A DNA stretch of 6,220 nt from NCBI GenBank assembly GCA_902479835.1, contig CABSQC010000067.1:1-6220 (forward strand), given 5' to 3'. A program made the translations under genes and the position numbers. Positions 5,383-6,220 of the stretch are shown here, one piece after another. Origin of the DNA: an uncultured Streptococcus sp. (GTDB lineage Bacteria > Bacillota > Bacilli > Lactobacillales > Streptococcaceae). The notes below the pieces were generated by a model that was not told the DNA's origin, ran no database searches, and saw only the letters and a list, made by a program, of their open reading frames with translations. Each line of letters opens with the position of its first letter. Within the stretch, counting starts at the first letter, position 1.

Positions 5383-6220
5383 TTGTCTAAGAAAAGATTA
5401 TACGAAATTGCCAAAGAATTGGGCAAGGAAAGTAAGGAAGTCGTCACTCGTGCGAAAGAATTAGGTTTTGACGTCAAGAGTCATGCATCTAGTGTCGATA
5501 CTGATGTTGCTGAAAAGCTGATCAAGAGCTTTGCAGCGAAAAAAGAAACAGTCGAAAAGAAAGTAGCAGAAGTGGCTGCCAAGACAACGGCTGTCGCAGA
5601 GAAAAAAGAAGCAGCGCCTGTAAAGAAAGAAGAGGCAACTGAGACAAAATCAGTAACACCAGCTGCTAAACCAAAGAGTCGTAACTTCAAAGCGGAACGA
5701 GAAGCGCGTGCAAAAGAGCAGGCTGAGCGTAGAAAACAACAAGACAATCGTCCAAAACGCGATCGCAAAGACAATCAGCGTTATGGTGATAACCGAAATC
5801 AACGACCACAAGAGCGAAATGAACAACGAAATCAAAGTACAGATCGTCGAAATAATAGACCAGATCAAAGACGTAATGCTCAACCCCAAGTAGCACCAAA
5901 AATTGATTTCAAAGCGCGTGCAGCAGCACTGAAAGCTGAACAAAATGCTGAGTACGCACGTGGAAGTGAAGATCGCTACAAACAACAAGCTGCAAAAGCA
6001 GAACAAGAACGTCAACAGCGCCGGAAACGGGTAGAAGCACCAGAAGTGAAAGCACCGGTACAGGAGCCAGCTGTTGAGAACCGTACAAAACCAGCTGTTG
6101 CTGCTGCTCCAGCTCAAGTCGATACACGTCGGAAGAAACAAGCGCGACCAGATAAGAAACGCGATGATTTTGATCGTGAAGAAGATGGTCCAAGAAAACA
6201 AAAAAGGAAACGAAATAGTC
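5383..6220 (+). CDS. infB: Translation initiation factor IF-2, N-terminal part, truncated by window edge
   Basis: IF2 is the GTPase that brings fMet-tRNA to the 30S subunit and promotes 70S joining. Only the first 279 codons are present; the GTPase and fMet-tRNA-binding domains lie off-window. The start is TTG 5383 with SD GAGGAGG. Residues 1-50 form the small IF2_N domain (SKKRLYEIAKELG to AEKLIKSF). Then comes a long low-complexity linker: an Ala/Lys/Glu/Val-rich part (about 53-105), a charged part rich in Arg/Ala/Glu, a Gln/Asn/Arg-rich tract (117-169), another Ala/Lys/Gln part, and a basic end. Such linkers are normal for IF2, vary widely between species and are not repeats with a known separate function. 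No in-frame stop or frameshift is seen. It is the last gene visible of the rimP operon. Confidence 0.95.
   Translation, partial: MSKKRLYEIAKELGKESKEVVTRAKELGFDVKSHASSVDTDVAEKLIKSFAAKKETVEKKVAEVAAKTTAVAEKKEAAPVKKEEATETKSVTPAAKPKSRNFKAEREARAKEQAERRKQQDNRPKRDRKDNQRYGDNRNQRPQERNEQRNQSTDRRNNRPDQRRNAQPQVAPKIDFKARAAALKAEQNAEYARGSEDRYKQQAAKAEQERQQRRKRVEAPEVKAPVQEPAVENRTKPAVAAAPAQVDTRRKKQARPDKKRDDFDREEDGPRKQKRKRNS
5731..5889 (+). repeat. Degenerate Gln/Asn/Arg-rich low-complexity tract within infB
   Basis: Codons 117-169 of infB encode a tract dominated by Arg, Asn and Gln with Asp and Pro. Short repeats are visible in the DNA, such as CGAAATCAA at 5794-5802 and 5827-5835 and CGAAAT at 5815-5820. It is an imperfect, probably slippage-prone segment of the disordered IF2 linker. 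Its composition also opens long false reading frames on the opposite strand. Confidence 0.7.

Noticed and set aside
5708..5893. 61-codon + strand frame inside infB
   Set aside because: It is an alternative frame through the low-complexity tract of IF2, with no SD and no plausible product.
5481..6201. Several long - strand open frames opposite infB (97, 183, 70 and 94 codons)
   Set aside because: They encode Ser/Phe/Leu/Val-rich translations produced by the Gln/Arg/Ala-rich IF2 linker read backwards, with no start signals or recognisable domains.

Overview
The window is an ordinary piece of Streptococcus core chromosome, all genes on the + strand and packed closely. The protein sequences (264-aa CcrZ, 211-aa TrmB, RimP, a NusA without C-terminal acidic repeats, the YlxR/YlxQ pair, and the IF2 N-terminus) and the low-to-moderate GC match viridans/mitis-sanguinis-type streptococci. 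I cannot name the species from sequence alone.

Layout: (1) 1-1532, the 3' part of ecsA (ABC ATPase, cut by the window edge) and complete ecsB (its membrane partner), joined by an ATGA overlap. (2) 1516-2999, a consensus-like sigma-A promoter inside the end of ecsB drives ccrZ (cell-cycle/DNA-replication regulator with a kinase fold) and trmB (tRNA m7G46 methyltransferase), again joined by an ATGA overlap. (3) 3008-6220, a strong extended -10 promoter starts the classical rimP-nusA-rnpM(ylxR)-ylxQ-infB operon for 30S maturation, transcription elongation, RNase P modulation, a K-turn-type RNA-binding protein and translation initiation. infB runs off the right edge. No gene-free stretch exceeds 100 bases and I see no intrinsic terminator, so read-through between the units is likely.

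I found no new multi-gene system, mobile element, CRISPR array or RNA gene. What deserves a second look is in the short non-coding parts of the rimP-infB operon. The rimP leader can form two mutually exclusive hairpins, one of which hides the Shine-Dalgarno (SD). The annotated rimP GTG overlaps that SD, and an AUC codon sits at the ideal distance, suggesting an infC-like non-AUG start. The nusA SD also lies in a local hairpin. At least three of the five operon genes start with a non-AUG codon. A further comparative point is that ecsB and ccrZ are only 40 nt apart here, whereas in pneumococcus, as I recall it, the blp bacteriocin locus lies between them.
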